64,000 nucleotides of DNA from contig CM031859.1 in NCBI GenBank assembly GCA_018697195.1, forward strand, positions 56,025,207-56,089,206. The letters are read 5' to 3'. A program made the translations under genes and the position numbers. The notes under the pieces were generated by a model. It had not been told where the DNA came from. It saw nothing but the letters and a program-made list of their open reading frames with translations, and did not search any database. Source of the DNA: Certhia americana (Eukaryota > Chordata > Aves > Passeriformes > Certhiidae). Below are positions 61,806 through 64,000 of this stretch, piece by piece (position 1 is the stretch's first letter; every line of letters begins with the position of its first letter).

Positions 61806-64000
61806 GTAGGGGACTTGGTTAAGACAGTGTAAACTGTTCCATGATGCCATTTTTTTACATTGTTTGATTTCACAGTGGGACAGAGGGACCTGACAATGGA
61901 ACTGGCATTTGCTGGTCTTTATAAATTAGTGTAACATCGTTGTTCCAGTGTGTTTCTAGTTTTTATTTGATTAGATAAATCTAAGATGTTACTATGTGTT
62001 CATGAAGAAATAACAGAAAAAAAACATCCTACAGCTGGCAGCAGTAGTGAACAGAATGATAAATGCTTTGCAGAAAAAATCTTATATTTTTATATTTACA
62101 AAAAAAAAAAAAAAAATTGCTCTGTGTCCTAGAATGTATAGCAAGAAGCAAGACAGCTTTAACTGCCTCCTTATATGCTTTATCTGAACGGTCTTACTTA
62201 CTGATTTTTCCTGTCTCTCCCTGAGTCCTAGTCCTGCCTTTTCCTGTGTCCCTCCAGAACAGCTGCAGTCTGTTCTCTCTCTGTCCTTGGCCTGTAGTAT
62301 TGAACATGGCATATGTATCTGCTGGAAAATACTGTTGTTTGGCTGCAATACGAAGGAATTGAGTTTTCTTTAATACTTACTCTGAATGGGTGTAGCATTT
62401 ATTATCAGCAGTAGAGTTTTTGTCCAATCCCTAGCCTAACAGCACCTTTCATTTCCTCTTTCAAGTACAGGGAAAAATATGGATGAGTCCTTCTGTGGCT
62501 TGTTCTTTTCACTCTGTAATTGTGTCTGTGCCATCAGCATCATTCTGCTTTGCATTTTTGAAGATGACAATTGAGTCCTTTGGCTATTGTTTGTAGCCTA
62601 CATGTTTAACACACAAAGAAATGCTTATTGAGCTGTTTGTAGAACTTAGAGCTCTAGGTAGGTGTATGTGGTCATCTGAGACAGGAAATGTCAGCCAGCT
62701 GAAGACACTCTCCCCACCTGCAGCTCTAACCCACGTGGTCCCACAATAGCAGGGAAAAATGTGAAGGCTTTGGTAACTCAAATGCATATTGTGATTAAAA
62801 CAGTATCCCACTCTGCTAAGTTCTGAGAAAGGCTTCTGTAAGATTTCATTGGTTTCTGTAGCTGGTGCTGTCTTACTGCATTCTACTGTTGCCCAAGTTT
62901 CATTTTGGAGTGCTAAGGTTGTCAGATGCTGCAAAACCAAGCCAGATTCTGTGCATAGTAACCACTCCCTAGGCATGACTTCCATGGTTTTGGAAACCTT
63001 AGACCTCGCTCATCCCCCTATGTTGTAAACTGTGGAACTTGAGAAACTGAAAATTAATATCTTGTAACAGATTTTCCAGTTACAAGCAGGAATGCCAGTA
63101 AATGCTTTCTAGAAAATACTTCAAGCATCAGTATGGTAGATGTAGAGTAAATAAGACAAATACAATTTAGTTGTGGAGGAACTGAAGGAACCTGTGAACC
63201 TGTGAAATGCCCAAGCCTATTTCCTGCAGCAACTAATAATGAATCTTAAAAGTTTTGTGTGAAACTAGACAGCTTACTTGAGACATGGAGTGGTTGGCAG
63301 TGGAGCTTTTCTTAAGTAGGTGCTGATGCAAGGTCTTCAAAGCGTCTGCTTCCCAGATGGTAAAGTGGAGAACCAGCTGCCTCAGCCTGTGCAGAATGTT
63401 CTTTTCTTGGTTTCAGGGGAGGGAGGGGTGACTGAGAGCAAACTTCTTCAGAAGGGCCCATTTTAAAAGTTTCTCAGGATTCCTTTCTCCACAAGTTACC
63501 TTAGCAATGCTGCAGTAAATTCACCTAAGCAAGGGAAGGGGGGCGGGGGGGGGGAGGTTGGAAGGGGATGTTGTGAGAAGATTGGGAAGATTCCACAGAG
63601 ATCTGTAGGAGTTCTGTAGCCTTACAGAACTTGACTATCTGGGCTTCTGTGATGAGGCCATTTAGTTTGGCAGGCAGATAACCGGTGCTGAGCCAAACTA
63701 AGATGAAGAGAAGAAGCTTGATTTGTCTTATTTTCCAGATATATATGGGTCAGATTTGGCAGCTGGTTAGGAAATGGGATGAGAATGGGAAAAGGGGAGC
63801 TGGAGAGAGGTCCAAGGGCAACTGCTGCCCAAGAATTGTGTGGAAACTGAAGAGATACATGAAGGTGGGAGATGGTGGAGTAAATTATAAGCAAGTGAAC
63901 CAGTGGTAAGTGGAGAGAGAGAAAATAATTACAAGGAAAACAATGTGAAGAAAACTTCCCATGAAGTGGAAAGTTAAAGTGCAAAATTGGTTAAAACTGG
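61806..64000. other. PLEKHG1: Intron downstream of the PLEKHG1 coding exon
   Basis: Starts with donor GTAGGG. The next DH-domain exon is not found before the window ends. It holds a 16-A run at 62100 and the G-rich tract at 63533. Confidence 0.8.
63533..63566 (+). other. G-rich tract, G-quadruplex candidate
   Basis: Runs of 3, 6 and 10 G are interrupted by AA and C, then GG, GG and GGGG further right. It lies in the intron after the PLEKHG1 coding exon. Slippage or assembly error in the ten-G run is possible. Confidence 0.8.

Noticed and set aside
63633..63662. GACTATCTGG... reads DYLGFCDEA, resembling the DYL expected at the start of the next PLEKHG1 DH exon
   Set aside because: There is no AG acceptor directly before it, similarity ends after three residues and a stop follows. 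It is a coincidence.
1..64000. A compact, previously undescribed multi-gene system (defence, biosynthetic or mobile)
   Set aside because: The window is bird intronic and flanking DNA with one partial gene. Nothing in it resembles a gene cluster.

Overview
The window looks like 64 kb of vertebrate, specifically bird, nuclear DNA, and probably from a songbird. It is AT-rich and poor in CpG, with polypyrimidine tracts, GT-AG splice signals and simple repeats. It carries fragments of CR1 LINEs, the dominant avian retrotransposon. At about 20.4 kb it also has a short SINE with a tRNA-Ile-like head and a CR1-like tail, matching the composition of TguSINE1-type elements of passerines. There is no operon structure, ribosome binding site or compact gene packing, so no prokaryotic or phage system is present.

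The one confidently recognised gene is the 5' part of PLEKHG1 (pleckstrin homology and RhoGEF domain containing G1), on the + strand. Its first canonical coding exon is at 61267-61805. It starts [14 protein letters not shown] at 61386 in a strong Kozak context, carries the Ser-rich N-terminus, and ends at a GTAGGG donor just after the first helix of the DH (RhoGEF) domain. All later exons lie beyond the right edge. Almost everything to the left is therefore 5' flank or very long first-intron sequence.

Layout. 1-11.5 kb: non-coding, with a candidate recursive splice site (CAG|GTAAGT) at 796/797 and a minus-strand CR1 at 9.8-10.2 kb. 11.58-11.86 kb: a CpG island with about 30 CpGs in 300 bp, the best promoter candidate. 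15.99-16.16 kb: a plus-strand CR1 end. 19059-19133: a small candidate coding exon whose phase-1 exit fits the phase-1 entry of the 61267 exon. The frame stays open across the junction and would add 56 residues in front of the canonical start. 20.4 kb: SINE. 20.6-48.4 kb: featureless intron with a few palindromes, a (CA)n microsatellite and a strong G-quadruplex motif at 46.68 kb. 48.5-48.9 kb and 55.2-55.44 kb: two more CpG-enriched segments ending in good splice donors, read here as candidate alternative first exons. 57.7-58.25 kb: minus-strand CR1. 61.3-61.8 kb: the coding exon. 61.8-64 kb: next intron.

Taken together, the inferred picture is a RhoGEF gene with several alternative promoters spread over about 50 kb upstream of a shared coding exon. 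Distal transcripts may encode a longer N-terminus, while proximal transcripts would use the canonical ATG. The most unusual non-genic structures are a 33-nt near-perfect palindrome (16-bp arms, 1-nt centre) at 54890-54922 and the recursive splice site candidate.
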